From: Oligoflexales bacterium | GTDB taxonomy: Bacteria; Bdellovibrionota; Oligoflexia; Oligoflexales; Oligoflexaceae | DNA: 8,959 nucleotides | Direction: 5' to 3' | NCBI GenBank assembly: GCA_015232735.1 | Contig: JADFZC010000027.1 | Location: forward strand, 1-8,959 | In this document: positions 1-5,092 of the stretch, in pieces | How the letters are laid out: each line of letters starts with the position of its first letter | How positions within the stretch are numbered: the first letter of the stretch is position 1 | Notes under the pieces: model-generated | Databases searched by the model: none | What the model saw: only the letters and a program-made list of their open reading frames with translations | What the model was told of the DNA's origin: nothing | Translations under genes and position numbers: made by a program

Positions 1-14
1 AGGACCGGGTGTCG

Positions 15-45
15 AATCAGGAGAGGCTTTAAACCTCTCCTGATT
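15..45. repeat. Hairpin A, 12-bp perfect stem (first copy)
   Basis: AATCAGGAGAGG (15-26) pairs perfectly with CCTCTCCTGATT (34-45) around a 7-nt loop. On the plus strand four T (44-47) follow, so it could act as a weak intrinsic terminator for something left of the window. On the minus strand no T-run follows. The same stem recurs at 254-284 with a changed loop, which suggests the stem is what is conserved. Confidence 0.8.
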
Positions 46-54
46 TTGGCTAGC

Positions 55-177
55 TAGACCCTAGCCGAAAAGGTCTGACTCTTCGTTAATCGTCGTCGGG
101 TGATCCTCATTTACCAGCATGTAAAAGTAGGTCACCCTCCTCCTCGCGCCTTGATTCAGACCTTTTCGGCTAGGGTC
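55..177. mobile_element. 123-bp palindromic element, copy 1
   Basis: The terminal arms 52-78 and 156-182 are perfect 27-bp inverted repeats (AGCTAGACCCTAGCCGAAAA and onward). The flanking TAGC at 51-54 and 178-181 is a candidate 4-bp target duplication. The interior (about 85-155) holds the family core: TCGTCGTCGG, ATCCTCATTTACCAGC, then CCTCCTCCTCGCGCCTTGAT. Inside the core, GGGTGA (98-103) pairs with TCACCC (132-137), and TTTAC (110-114) with GTAAA (121-125). It has no ORF. It interrupts the first unit of the 112-bp tandem repeat, and the second unit shows the empty site. Whether it moves by a transposase acting in trans is inferred, not seen. Confidence 0.85.
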
Positions 178-190
178 TAGCTTGAACAAG

Positions 191-249
191 CTCGCCCTGA
201 AGGACGAGGTTTCCTTAAACTTGGTAAACCCGGCCCTGAAGGACCGGGT
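191..249. repeat. Two hairpins sharing the loop CCCTGAAGGA
   Basis: CTCG/CGAG (191-194/205-208) and ACCCGG/CCGGGT (228-233/244-249) are two different stems that enclose the identical 10-nt sequence CCCTGAAGGA. Read on the minus strand, the form GTCCTTCAGGGC inside a GC-rich stem resembles the end hairpins of IS200/IS605-type (TnpA/TnpB) elements. That resemblance is from memory and no tnpA or tnpB gene is present in the window. Confidence 0.6.
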
Positions 250-253
250 GTCG

Positions 254-284
254 AATCAGGAGAGGTTTTAGACCTCTCCTGATT
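254..284. repeat. Hairpin A, second copy; possible weak terminator
   Basis: AATCAGGAGAGGT (254-266) pairs with ACCTCTCCTGATT (272-284), a 13-bp perfect stem with a 5-nt loop, followed on the plus strand by TTTT (283-286). It lies about 110 bp beyond the end of the minus-strand operon but has no T-run in that direction, so it is not a convincing terminator for yjbQ. Confidence 0.75.
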
Positions 285-299
285 TTGGTTAGCTTGAAT

Positions 300-323
300 A
301 ACCTCGCCCTGAAGGACGAGGTT
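300..323. repeat. Hairpin B, second copy, loop CCCTGAAGGA
   Basis: AACCTCG (300-306) pairs with CGAGGTT (317-323) around CCCTGAAGGA (307-316). This is the same loop as at 195-204 and 234-243, and the stem here is longer than in the first copy (191-208). Read on the minus strand it is an IS200/IS605-like end hairpin followed by TATTCAAGCTAACC. It lies 74 bp past the yjbQ stop codon. Confidence 0.6.
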
Positions 324-396
324 TCCTTAAACCTGATGATATGTCCCGCTTGAAATGAATTGAAGAGACAAAAAAATTGTCATCAGATGAGAAAAA

Positions 397-816
397 CTAC
401 TCTCCGCTTATGGTGGCCACCAATTTCCTCGGCCCGGCTGAATCCCTGTGTTCCATAAGATAAATCCCCTGCCAGGTGCCCAGCTCAAGCCTGCCTTCCC
501 TTATCGGGATTGTGATATCAAAACCAAATATTGAACTTTTGACGTGGGCCGGCATATCATCCACTCCCTCACAGGTATGCGTGTAGGGAAGCACCTCCGG
601 GACAAGAGTCGAAGCCGCCATCTCCATATCGGTTCTGACATCCGGGTCAGCATTTTCGTTTATGGTTATTGATGCAGAGGTATGCTTGATGAATAAATGA
701 AACAGACCCATTCTTACTTTTGCTATTTCAGGATTTGCTGCGACAACCTGTGATGTTATCAGATGGCATCCCCTGGGATAAGGTTTAAGAGAAAATGTAT
801 TCTGAAACCACTTCAT
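397..816 (-). CDS. yjbQ: YjbQ / UPF0047 family protein
   Basis: The 139-aa protein spans the whole UPF0047/YjbQ family length. Family signatures are clear: HTSAS (residues 45-49) followed by NENAD (53-57), EGVDDMPAHVKSS (83-95), and GTWQGIYLMEHR (113-124). The conserved histidines and acidic residues of these motifs form the presumed active site of this small trimeric fold. YjbQ proteins have been described as secondary thiamine-phosphate synthases, but the physiological role is poorly settled. The ATG at 816 is preceded by AGGAG with a 9-nt spacer, starting 42 nt after the rlmH stop; it is probably the last gene of the operon. No strong terminator follows: the downstream hairpin is short, although a T7 run is present. 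Nothing links it mechanistically to ribosome assembly except position. Confidence 0.93.
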   Translation of the reverse strand: MKWFQNTFSLKPYPRGCHLITSQVVAANPEIAKVRMGLFHLFIKHTSASITINENADPDVRTDMEMAASTLVPEVLPYTHTCEGVDDMPAHVKSSIFGFDITIPIREGRLELGTWQGIYLMEHRDSAGPRKLVATISGE

Positions 817-858
817 AACAAGATTCTCCTGCTGATCTAGGACGCGCCCTAAAGAAAA

Positions 859-1332
859 TCACTCATGATGGTAGGCTATTCCATTTACCAAAGTATAGGC
901 TCTGTAAATCTGTTCCCAAACCAAAAGCCATGCCATGTCACTTGGGAAAACCGCCTTGGAAATCCCCCATACCCTGTCCGCCTTTTCCTTTAGCCTGAGC
1001 GGCAGACCATACGGCCCCCCGACGACAAAGGTAACTGTTTTGACTGCAGGGTCATCTCCCCATTTGCGTATATTTGAAGCAAGTTCTGTTGAACTCCAGA
1101 GTTCACCCCTCTCATCCAGAATAATCAGAAGATCGGAGGATGATTTCTTTTCATTTGAGCTGATTCCCAAAGCCTCAAACAGAGCCTTTTCAGATTTTTC
1201 CACACCTTCCTTTGACTTTATTTCCAGCTCTTCTATTTTAACAAAGGCTTTCAGCCTGTTTCTAAAGCCCTCCACCAGAGCTTCGTACTCTTTTTCTCTC
1301 GGTTTTCCAACTTTAACAATCCTTAGTTTCAC
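859..1332 (-). CDS. rlmH: 23S rRNA (pseudouridine1915-N3)-methyltransferase RlmH
   Basis: The 157-aa protein matches the usual SPOUT-class RlmH length. RlmH homodimers bind S-adenosylmethionine in a knotted fold and methylate pseudouridine 1915 in helix 69 of 23S rRNA on assembled 70S ribosomes. Visible signatures are LDERG (72-76), FVVGGPYGL (102-110, SAM-binding glycines), EQIYRAY (140-146) and the C-terminal YHHE (154-157), where the family usually ends in YH-H/K. The start is GTG at 1332. It overlaps the rsfS stop by four bases (GTGA), which indicates translational coupling, and a GGA lies about 7 nt upstream. A long plus-strand ORF across this gene is an antisense shadow. Confidence 0.97.
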   Translation of the reverse strand: MKLRIVKVGKPREKEYEALVEGFRNRLKAFVKIEELEIKSKEGVEKSEKALFEALGISSNEKKSSSDLLIILDERGELWSSTELASNIRKWGDDPAVKTVTFVVGGPYGLPLRLKEKADRVWGISKAVFPSDMAWLLVWEQIYRAYTLVNGIAYHHE

Positions 1333-1709
1333 TGAGATTCCGCTTTAGTTTGTGCCACATCTTCCTCAATCTTGATCTCCTTTGCATTTGGCCAAAGTGT
1401 ATCTACTCGATAATATTCCCGAATGGCTTTCTGAAAAATGTGGATGATTGTTACGCCGTAATCAAGAAGTATCCAGTGTCCAGACTGTTTGCCCTCGATT
1501 GATGTCGGTAAAATTCCGAATTTACGCTTGAGCTCGGCTTCAATGCTCGTACTTATGGCCTGAGTCTGCCTGTCGTTGGCTCCCGAACAGATTATCTGAA
1601 AATTGCATATATCAGACAAATTGGTCAAATCCTGGACAATAACCTGGGAAGCCTGTTTGCTTAAGGCAACTTTTGCAGCTGTTTTTGTAGCTTCTAGCGC
1701 GTTTAACAT
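1329..1709 (-). CDS. rsfS: Ribosomal silencing factor RsfS (DUF143/Iojap)
   Basis: The 126-aa protein has the RsfS/Iojap fold. RsfS binds uL14 on the 50S subunit and blocks joining to 30S, lowering translation under starvation and guarding late 50S assembly. The family pattern is visible in order: DICNFQIICSGANDRQTQAI (33-52), GKQSGHWILLDYG (73-85), IIHIF (88-92) and REYYRVDTLWPNA (97-109). The ATG at 1709 is preceded by AAAGGATAGGA, so its ribosome-binding site overlaps the 3' end of nadD, only 2 nt away. The C-terminal ~17 residues are hydrophilic and probably disordered. Its place between nadD and rlmH is the classic arrangement. Confidence 0.97.
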   Translation of the reverse strand: MLNALEATKTAAKVALSKQASQVIVQDLTNLSDICNFQIICSGANDRQTQAISTSIEAELKRKFGILPTSIEGKQSGHWILLDYGVTIIHIFQKAIREYYRVDTLWPNAKEIKIEEDVAQTKAESQ

Positions 1710-1711
1710 TC

Positions 1712-2401
1712 CTATCCTTTCTTTAGATATAAACCATTCATCCTGATGTATTGTTCAACGGAAGGGGAAAGCCACCCCTCCGGGACTTTTTCATTTTTCG
1801 ACAAATAGTCACGTATTTTGGTCGATGATGCAAGAGAAGTATGAATATCAATAATATAAATGCCAAATGGCATCCCCTCGATTTCCGCCATTTTTGGACT
1901 TGTCCACCTGACCTTATATCCAAGCTTTGCCATCTGTACGTCGACGGCATGTTTAAGTCCCTCATCAGTGCCTCGTCTAACCAATATCAGGTGCGAGCGG
2001 CCAATAATATCTTTCGGTCTATGCCATACGGCAAAACTCCCGAACTGATCCAGACCCATCACTATTCCCAACGACCTCAGAGGGTAAAGATCATGAATCC
2101 TCTCTATTGTATTTATTGTAAAATTGGGCACCGGCAAAGAGGTCTCCACGGATGAGATTTCCAGATTCGCATGCCCGAAGTCCACGAGAAAAGCAAGCCT
2201 GCAAAGCTCAAATCTGATATCAAAATTTAGACAGGGATCCTTATGAAACCCACCCGCTCCTGCGGGTTTAAGTCCGGGGATTACCATTATCAAGGAAGAA
2301 GGGAATGCCGCCCTCACACCTTCAACGCAATCAACATGCCCTCTGTGTGGGGGATCAAAAGCACCGCCGTATATTATTAATTCCGGGTTTTTCATTCTCA
2401 T
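1712..2401 (-). CDS. nadD: Nicotinate-nucleotide adenylyltransferase NadD
   Basis: The 229-aa protein transfers AMP from ATP to nicotinic acid mononucleotide to give deamido-NAD, the central step of NAD synthesis in the cytoplasm. The nucleotidyltransferase signatures are intact: GGAFDPPHRGH (12-22, the GxFDPxHxGH ATP-binding motif) and SSTKIR (192-197). MGLDQFGSFAVWHRPKDI (115-132) matches the NaMN-binding GxDQ...WHR region, and VEQYIRMNGLY (215-225) the usual C-terminus. It is slightly longer than the common 190-220 aa. The ATG at 2401 lies 9 nt after the obg stop; no clear Shine-Dalgarno is seen, and a second in-frame ATG at 2395 is equally possible, so translation may be coupled to obg. 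Confidence 0.97.
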   Translation of the reverse strand: MRMKNPELIIYGGAFDPPHRGHVDCVEGVRAAFPSSLIMVIPGLKPAGAGGFHKDPCLNFDIRFELCRLAFLVDFGHANLEISSVETSLPVPNFTINTIERIHDLYPLRSLGIVMGLDQFGSFAVWHRPKDIIGRSHLILVRRGTDEGLKHAVDVQMAKLGYKVRWTSPKMAEIEGMPFGIYIIDIHTSLASSTKIRDYLSKNEKVPEGWLSPSVEQYIRMNGLYLKKG

Positions 2402-2410
2402 GTCATAATT

Positions 2411-3523
2411 CTAAAAATCCGCATTAACAGGATCGTCAATCTTTGTATATAGCTCATAACCAAGTTCCTGATCCTTAACCTCAAAATTCTCAATCCTGAC
2501 CTTCTTTTTTTCCTCCATTATGAGATCATAAAGAAAATACTTCAGTGCTTCAATACATTCACCGGTCACGGCGGAAACTGCCATAACATGGGGACACTTG
2601 ATTCTCATTTTTTCGATCAAGGACTCCCTTGCTTTTTCATCTGAAAGAAGATCCGTTTTCGTAATTACTACAGCAGTCTCTTTTTCATAAAGATTTTGAC
2701 TGTATCTTCCAACCTCTTCCCTCAGTTTGTCATAAATGTCTTCAGGATTATAAACCCCTTCGCAAAACCCGTCTATTACATACAAAATTATCTGCGTCCG
2801 TTCGAGATGCCTTAAAAATGCATGACCAAGTCCCCTGCCTTCACTCGCACCCTCTATCAAACCTGGAATGTCAGCCGCCACGAAAGATCTGCCCCAATCG
2901 TTCCCGATGTCGGGCAAAGAGACAACACCGAGATGCGGCACAAGGGTTGTAAATGGGTAATCGGCAATCTTTGGCTTTGCACTGCTGATTTTTGACAATA
3001 ATGTCGACTTGCCGGCATTTGGGAAACCCGCAAAACCGACATCGGCTATAAGTTTTAGCTCAAGACCGAGGCGAATATGCGTCGATGATCCCCCAAGTGT
3101 ATTTTCTTCCGGTGCCTGATGCACGGAAGACAGATAACGATTATTTCCAAGACCTCTTTTCCCCCCTCTGGCTACCAGATAGTGGCGACCATCTTCAAGC
3201 ACCTCACAAATCTTTTCATTTTTATCAAGATCACAGGCGATAGTCCCCAACGGAACAGGAATAACCATATCTTTCCCGTTACGACCTGTTCTGTTATTGC
3301 TTCCACCTTTCTCTCCATCCTCGGCGGAATAAAGTTTTTTATAAAATAAAGTACTCAATGTATTAAGTCCGCTATCTCCTTCAAGATAGACGTTTCCGCC
3401 AAACCCTCCATCTCCGCCGTCACAACCCATCTTGGCCTTTCCCTTGACCGAACGAAAACTTACAAGCCCCGGTCCTCCCTTGCCGGACCTTACCCTGATT
3501 TCAATTGAATCAACAAATTTCAT
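2411..3523 (-). CDS. obgE: Obg/CgtA GTPase, ribosome assembly
   Basis: The 370-aa protein is an essential GTPase that binds 50S precursors and links late assembly to nucleotide status. Residues 1-160 form the glycine-rich Obg fold (SGKGGPGLVSF at 13-23, GCDGGDGGFGGNVYL at 33-47). The G domain follows: G1 GFPNAGKST (166-174), G2 FTT (191-193), G3 DIPG (218-221), G4 TKTD (288-291), G5 SAVT (317-320). G4 carries T instead of the more common N of NKxD. After G5 only about 50 charged residues follow, so the C-terminal OCT domain of Firmicutes is absent. I chose ATG at 3523 over TTG at 3529: AAAGG (3530-3534) is 6 nt from the ATG but directly abuts the TTG, and MKFVD is the family's normal N-terminus. 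Confidence 0.97.
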   Translation of the reverse strand: MKFVDSIEIRVRSGKGGPGLVSFRSVKGKAKMGCDGGDGGFGGNVYLEGDSGLNTLSTLFYKKLYSAEDGEKGGSNNRTGRNGKDMVIPVPLGTIACDLDKNEKICEVLEDGRHYLVARGGKRGLGNNRYLSSVHQAPEENTLGGSSTHIRLGLELKLIADVGFAGFPNAGKSTLLSKISSAKPKIADYPFTTLVPHLGVVSLPDIGNDWGRSFVAADIPGLIEGASEGRGLGHAFLRHLERTQIILYVIDGFCEGVYNPEDIYDKLREEVGRYSQNLYEKETAVVITKTDLLSDEKARESLIEKMRIKCPHVMAVSAVTGECIEALKYFLYDLIMEEKKKVRIENFEVKDQELGYELYTKIDDPVNADF

Positions 3524-3529
3524 TTTCAA

Positions 3530-3534
3530 CCTTT
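3530..3534 (-). promoter_or_regulatory. Ribosome-binding site that fixes the obg start
   Basis: AAAGG on the minus strand lies 6 nt before ATG at 3523, a normal spacing. The in-frame TTG at 3529 would have no spacer at all, so the start is placed at ATG. Confidence 0.7.
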
Positions 3535-3722
3535 ATTAAAATTCCGCATTTTAAGGTAAACACTAAAATCATTTCATCAACCAACCCGCAAGCTCATTTT
3601 GTACCGGCAACCGGATCTGCAATATGCTTCTGAAAGAATGTATAAGTGGATCTAAGTATCAATACAAGACAAGGAAGATAAAAAACACGCAACCTATTGC
3701 CTCATCCGTAAAAGAAGCAATT

Positions 3723-3845
3723 AGAGCCTGTTGAAAAAGCCATGACTCGGCGTTGCTCGTCGTCGGAAAATCCTCATTTACCAGCGCGTAAACTCCGGTT
3801 TTCCTCCTCCTTGCGCCTTGATTCCCGGCTTTTTCAACAGGCTCT
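3723..3845. mobile_element. 123-bp palindromic element, copy 2 (different arms)
   Basis: Perfect 19-bp inverted arms AGAGCCTGTTGAAAAAGCC (3723-3741) and its complement (3827-3845) enclose the same family core: TCGTCGTCGG, ATCCTCATTTACCAGC, GTAAACTCCGGT, then GCGCCTTGATTC. The arms differ in sequence from copies 1 and 3 yet align with them (GAxCCT....AAAAG), and both arms have changed together. TTA occurs directly on each side (3721-3723, 3845-3847), a possible short target duplication. GGAAAA (3765-3770) pairs with TTTTCC (3799-3804) as the core hairpin. It has no coding capacity. Confidence 0.85.
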
Positions 3846-3894
3846 TACAGTAGCGTGCCTATGTGATCAACTATTAATCAGGCAGGAGTTACAG

Positions 3895-4144
3895 GAGGCT
3901 GTCTAAAACCTAGGTCTCTGCGCTAGCCAGACCCTAGCCGAAAAGGTCTGACTCTGTGTTAATCGTCGTCGGGCGATCCTCATTTACTAGCATGTAAACT
4001 CCGGTCGCCCTCCTCCTCGCGCCTTGATTCAGACCTTTTCGGCTAGGGTCTAGCCATCGTCGGAAAATCCTCATTTACCATCCCATGTAAACTCCGGTTT
4101 TCCTCCGCCTCGCACCCTGACCTCTGGGATTCAGACACAGCCTC
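3895..4144. mobile_element. Palindromic element, copy 4, split by copy 3
   Basis: The outer ends GAGGCTGT (3895-3902) and ACAGCCTC (4137-4144) are inverted; further in the arms match only loosely. The right part (4055-4144) carries the family core: ATCGTCGG, ATCCTCATTTACCA, GTAAACTCCGGTTTTCCTCC. The core hairpin is GGAAAA (4062-4067) with TTTTCC (4098-4103). Removing copy 3 with one TAGC flank leaves 33 + 90 = 123 bases, the length of the other copies. The element end touches the rpmA stop codon (TAA at 4147-4145). Its arms are more degenerate than those of the inner copy, as expected if it is older. Confidence 0.75.
3928..4050. mobile_element. 123-bp palindromic element, copy 3, nested in copy 4
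   Basis: It is nearly identical to copy 1: the 23-bp perfect arms at 3929-3951 and 4029-4051 match those at 56-78 and 156-178. TAGC flanks it at 3924-3927 and 4051-4054, as in copy 1. Differences from copy 1 fall in the centre. These include one compensatory pair: GGGCGA/TCGCCC (3971-3976/4005-4010) here against GGGTGA/TCACCC there. The equal length (123) and the same flank in two independent sites argue for a defined insertion unit. Confidence 0.85.
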
Positions 4145-4396
4145 TTATACGGGATCGACGCTGACTGTTCTTCTATTGCCATCATTCTTATATCTTACGT
4201 GTCCATCCACCAGTGCAAAAAGGGTGTAATCCCTTCCCATCCCCACATTGTTGCCTGCATGAAAGTTGCTGCCAACCTGACGCACCAAAATATTTCCGGC
4301 CTTTACATTCTCTCCACCGTAGACCTTTATGCCCCGATATTGAGGATTGGAATTCCTGCCGTTCTTCGAGCTACCGCCAGCTTTCTTATGTGCCAT
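4145..4396 (-). CDS. rpmA: 50S ribosomal protein bL27
   Basis: The 83-aa protein is full length for bL27, a late-assembling 50S protein whose N-terminal tail reaches the peptidyl-transferase centre. The start [17 protein letters not shown] is the canonical N-terminus, without the cleavable extension of Firmicutes. [11 protein letters not shown] (19-29) and [21 protein letters not shown] (35-55) are core bL27 segments. The ATG at 4396 has AGAGG 8 nt upstream and lies 14 nt after the rplU stop. Its stop codon directly abuts the end of a palindromic element at 4144, which separates it from obg. Confidence 0.98.
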   Translation of the reverse strand: MAHKKAGGSSKNGRNSNPQYRGIKVYGGENVKAGNILVRQVGSNFHAGNNVGMGRDYTLFALVDGHVRYKNDGNRRTVSVDPV

Positions 4397-4410
4397 TGTG
4401 CAAACCTCTA

Positions 4411-4719
4411 CTATTTGTTTATTGCGCTGATTTCCACGACAGTAACAGGCTGTCTGTGGCCTCTTGTTTTCTTATGATTCTTACGTCTCTTATACTTGAA
4501 AACAATAACCTTGGGCTCACGCATCTGTCTCTTTATGACCGCTTCCACCGAAGCCCCCTGTACCGTGGGATTCCCAAGCACAACCTCGTCCGCGCTTAGC
4601 ATGCAGACATGATCAAAAACCAGCTTATCGCCTTCACTTCCACTATGATAATCTATTGTTATCCGATCACCCTGACTTACTTTATACTGATGACCACCTG
4701 CCTTAATAACAGCGTACAC
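4411..4719 (-). CDS. rplU: 50S ribosomal protein bL21
   Basis: The 102-aa protein is full length for bL21, which binds 23S rRNA and contacts bL20. The N-terminus [18 protein letters not shown] and the basic C-terminal segment [15 protein letters not shown] (about 76-90) are diagnostic. The start is GTG at 4719, with AGGAG 9 nt upstream; no in-frame ATG fits the family start better. It is the first gene of the minus-strand operon and is preceded by a leader hairpin and sigma-70-like promoters, divergent from the flagellar operon. Confidence 0.98.
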   Translation of the reverse strand: MYAVIKAGGHQYKVSQGDRITIDYHSGSEGDKLVFDHVCMLSADEVVLGNPTVQGASVEAVIKRQMREPKVIVFKYKRRKNHKKTRGHRQPVTVVEISAINK

Positions 4720-4742
4720 TTTTAGAATCTCCTAAAACTATC

Positions 4743-4763
4743 GATGACGATTCAAACATCATC
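4743..4763 (-). promoter_or_regulatory. Leader hairpin upstream of rplU
   Basis: On the minus strand GATGATG (4763-4757) pairs with CGTCATC (4749-4743), 7 bp with one G-U, around TTTGAAT. It falls inside the predicted 5' untranslated region, 23 nt before the GTG start. Ribosomal protein operons are often autoregulated through such leaders; binding of bL21 or another protein here is only a guess. Confidence 0.4.
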
Positions 4764-4789
4764 CCTTTTGCTGATAGACTTCAACAAAC

Positions 4790-4819
4790 TGTATATTAAT
4801 TTAATATGGAAAAAGTCAA
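4790..4819 (-). promoter_or_regulatory. Candidate sigma-70 promoter P1 for rplU operon
   Basis: On the minus strand TTGACT (4819-4814) and TATACA (4795-4790) are separated by 18 bp of very A/T-rich DNA. The predicted start near 4783 gives a leader of about 64 nt to rplU. The -35 is 5/6 and the -10 is 4/6 to consensus. Confidence 0.5.
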
Positions 4820-4889
4820 CAACTCAAAAACATTTCATTCAGCACAAATACCGGACACACTTATCCACATTGCCCTTAAAGAGCGAGTT

Positions 4890-4918
4890 ATAATGTGAAA
4901 ATAGGTATAATATGTCAA
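4890..4918 (-). promoter_or_regulatory. Candidate sigma-70 promoter P2 for rplU operon
   Basis: On the minus strand a perfect TTGACA (4918-4913) is followed after 17 bp by CATTAT (4895-4890), 4/6 to the -10 consensus. Transcription would start near 4883, upstream of P1, and read into rplU. Two tandem promoters are common for ribosomal protein operons, but A/T-rich DNA makes chance matches likely. Confidence 0.4.
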
Positions 4919-4960
4919 CGACTATTTCAAAAGCGTGATGGAAAATCTTGCCGGAGGATA

Positions 4961-4990
4961 GGTGCATTTTGCCGGGATCAAAAATGCACC
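4961..4990. promoter_or_regulatory. 10-bp perfect dyad upstream of the sigma-54 promoter
   Basis: GGTGCATTTT (4961-4970) and AAAATGCACC (4981-4990) are perfect inverted repeats with a 10-nt centre. The dyad centre lies about 80 bp before the start site predicted from the sigma-54 element, a normal place for a dimeric enhancer-binding protein. It could instead be a terminator-like hairpin, but no gene reads into it and it has no T-run beyond the stem. No other feature is seen between it and 4918. Confidence 0.5.
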
Positions 4991-5027
4991 ACAAGCATAT
5001 ATATCCGTATTTATTAACAAATAAATT

Positions 5028-5043
5028 TGGCACAGAGTGTGCT
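5028..5043 (+). promoter_or_regulatory. Sigma-54 (RpoN) promoter for fliK-flgD
   Basis: TGGCAC (5028-5033), five bases, then GTGCT (5039-5043). The invariant GG and GC are exactly 12 bp apart as in TGGCAC-N5-TTGCW, with one mismatch in the -12 box. The start would be near 5054, giving a leader of about 40 nt to the fliK ATG at 5093. RpoN control of hook genes is established in many flagellated proteobacteria. It also rules out translation from the TTG at 5027. Confidence 0.75.
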
Positions 5044-5092
5044 TACTAAATGTTGGAGCACTATCGGATATTTTTATAGGAACTTTAATTTT

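Larger units (their letters stand above)
2..332. repeat. Two copies of a 112-bp hairpin-rich tandem repeat, one interrupted
   Basis: Bases 2-50 match 241-289, and 181-220 match 293-332, each with only a few differences. The offsets are 239 and 112 bases. The difference of 127 is exactly the length of the palindromic element plus a 4-bp flank sitting at 51-181 in the first unit. Removing it leaves a 112-bp unit made of three hairpins in order: an AATCAGGAGAGG stem, a CTCG stem and a CCCGG stem. The similarity stops at about 332, and the first bases of the window (AGGACCGGG) are the right half of another CCCGG hairpin, so the array probably continues to the left. No coding region is apparent between 1 and 396; these repeats occupy nearly all of it. 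Confidence 0.9.
3524..4144. other. 621-bp rpmA-obg intergenic gap
   Basis: These genes are usually adjacent, but here the gap is 621 bp. About 370 bp of it is made of three palindromic elements (3723-3845, 3928-4050, 3895-4144). No ORF with family features is present on either strand. In the remaining 3535-3722 I see no convincing -35/-10 pair for obg, no terminator and no RNA gene. The 3847-3894 spacer also shows nothing. Whether obg is still co-transcribed with rplU-rpmA cannot be told from the sequence. Confidence 0.7.

Noticed and set aside
1..332. CRISPR array
   Set aside because: Only two units of 112 bp with internal hairpins; no short repeats with unique spacers.
371..390. Terminator after yjbQ (minus strand TCATCTGATGA then T7)
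   Set aside because: The stem is only about 4 bp with a tiny loop; too weak to call despite the T-run.
935..1348. 137-codon plus-strand ORF
   Set aside because: Antisense to rlmH, Ser/Phe-rich translation typical of a shadow frame.
4839..5033. 64-codon minus-strand ORF
   Set aside because: It covers the sigma-54 element, the dyad and promoter P2, is Cys/aromatic-rich in A/T-rich DNA, and shows no family pattern.
5027..5092. N-terminal extension of fliK from a TTG start
   Set aside because: The TTG lies inside the TGGCAC -24 box and upstream of the predicted transcript start; no ribosome-binding site precedes it, and the ATG at 5093 has one.
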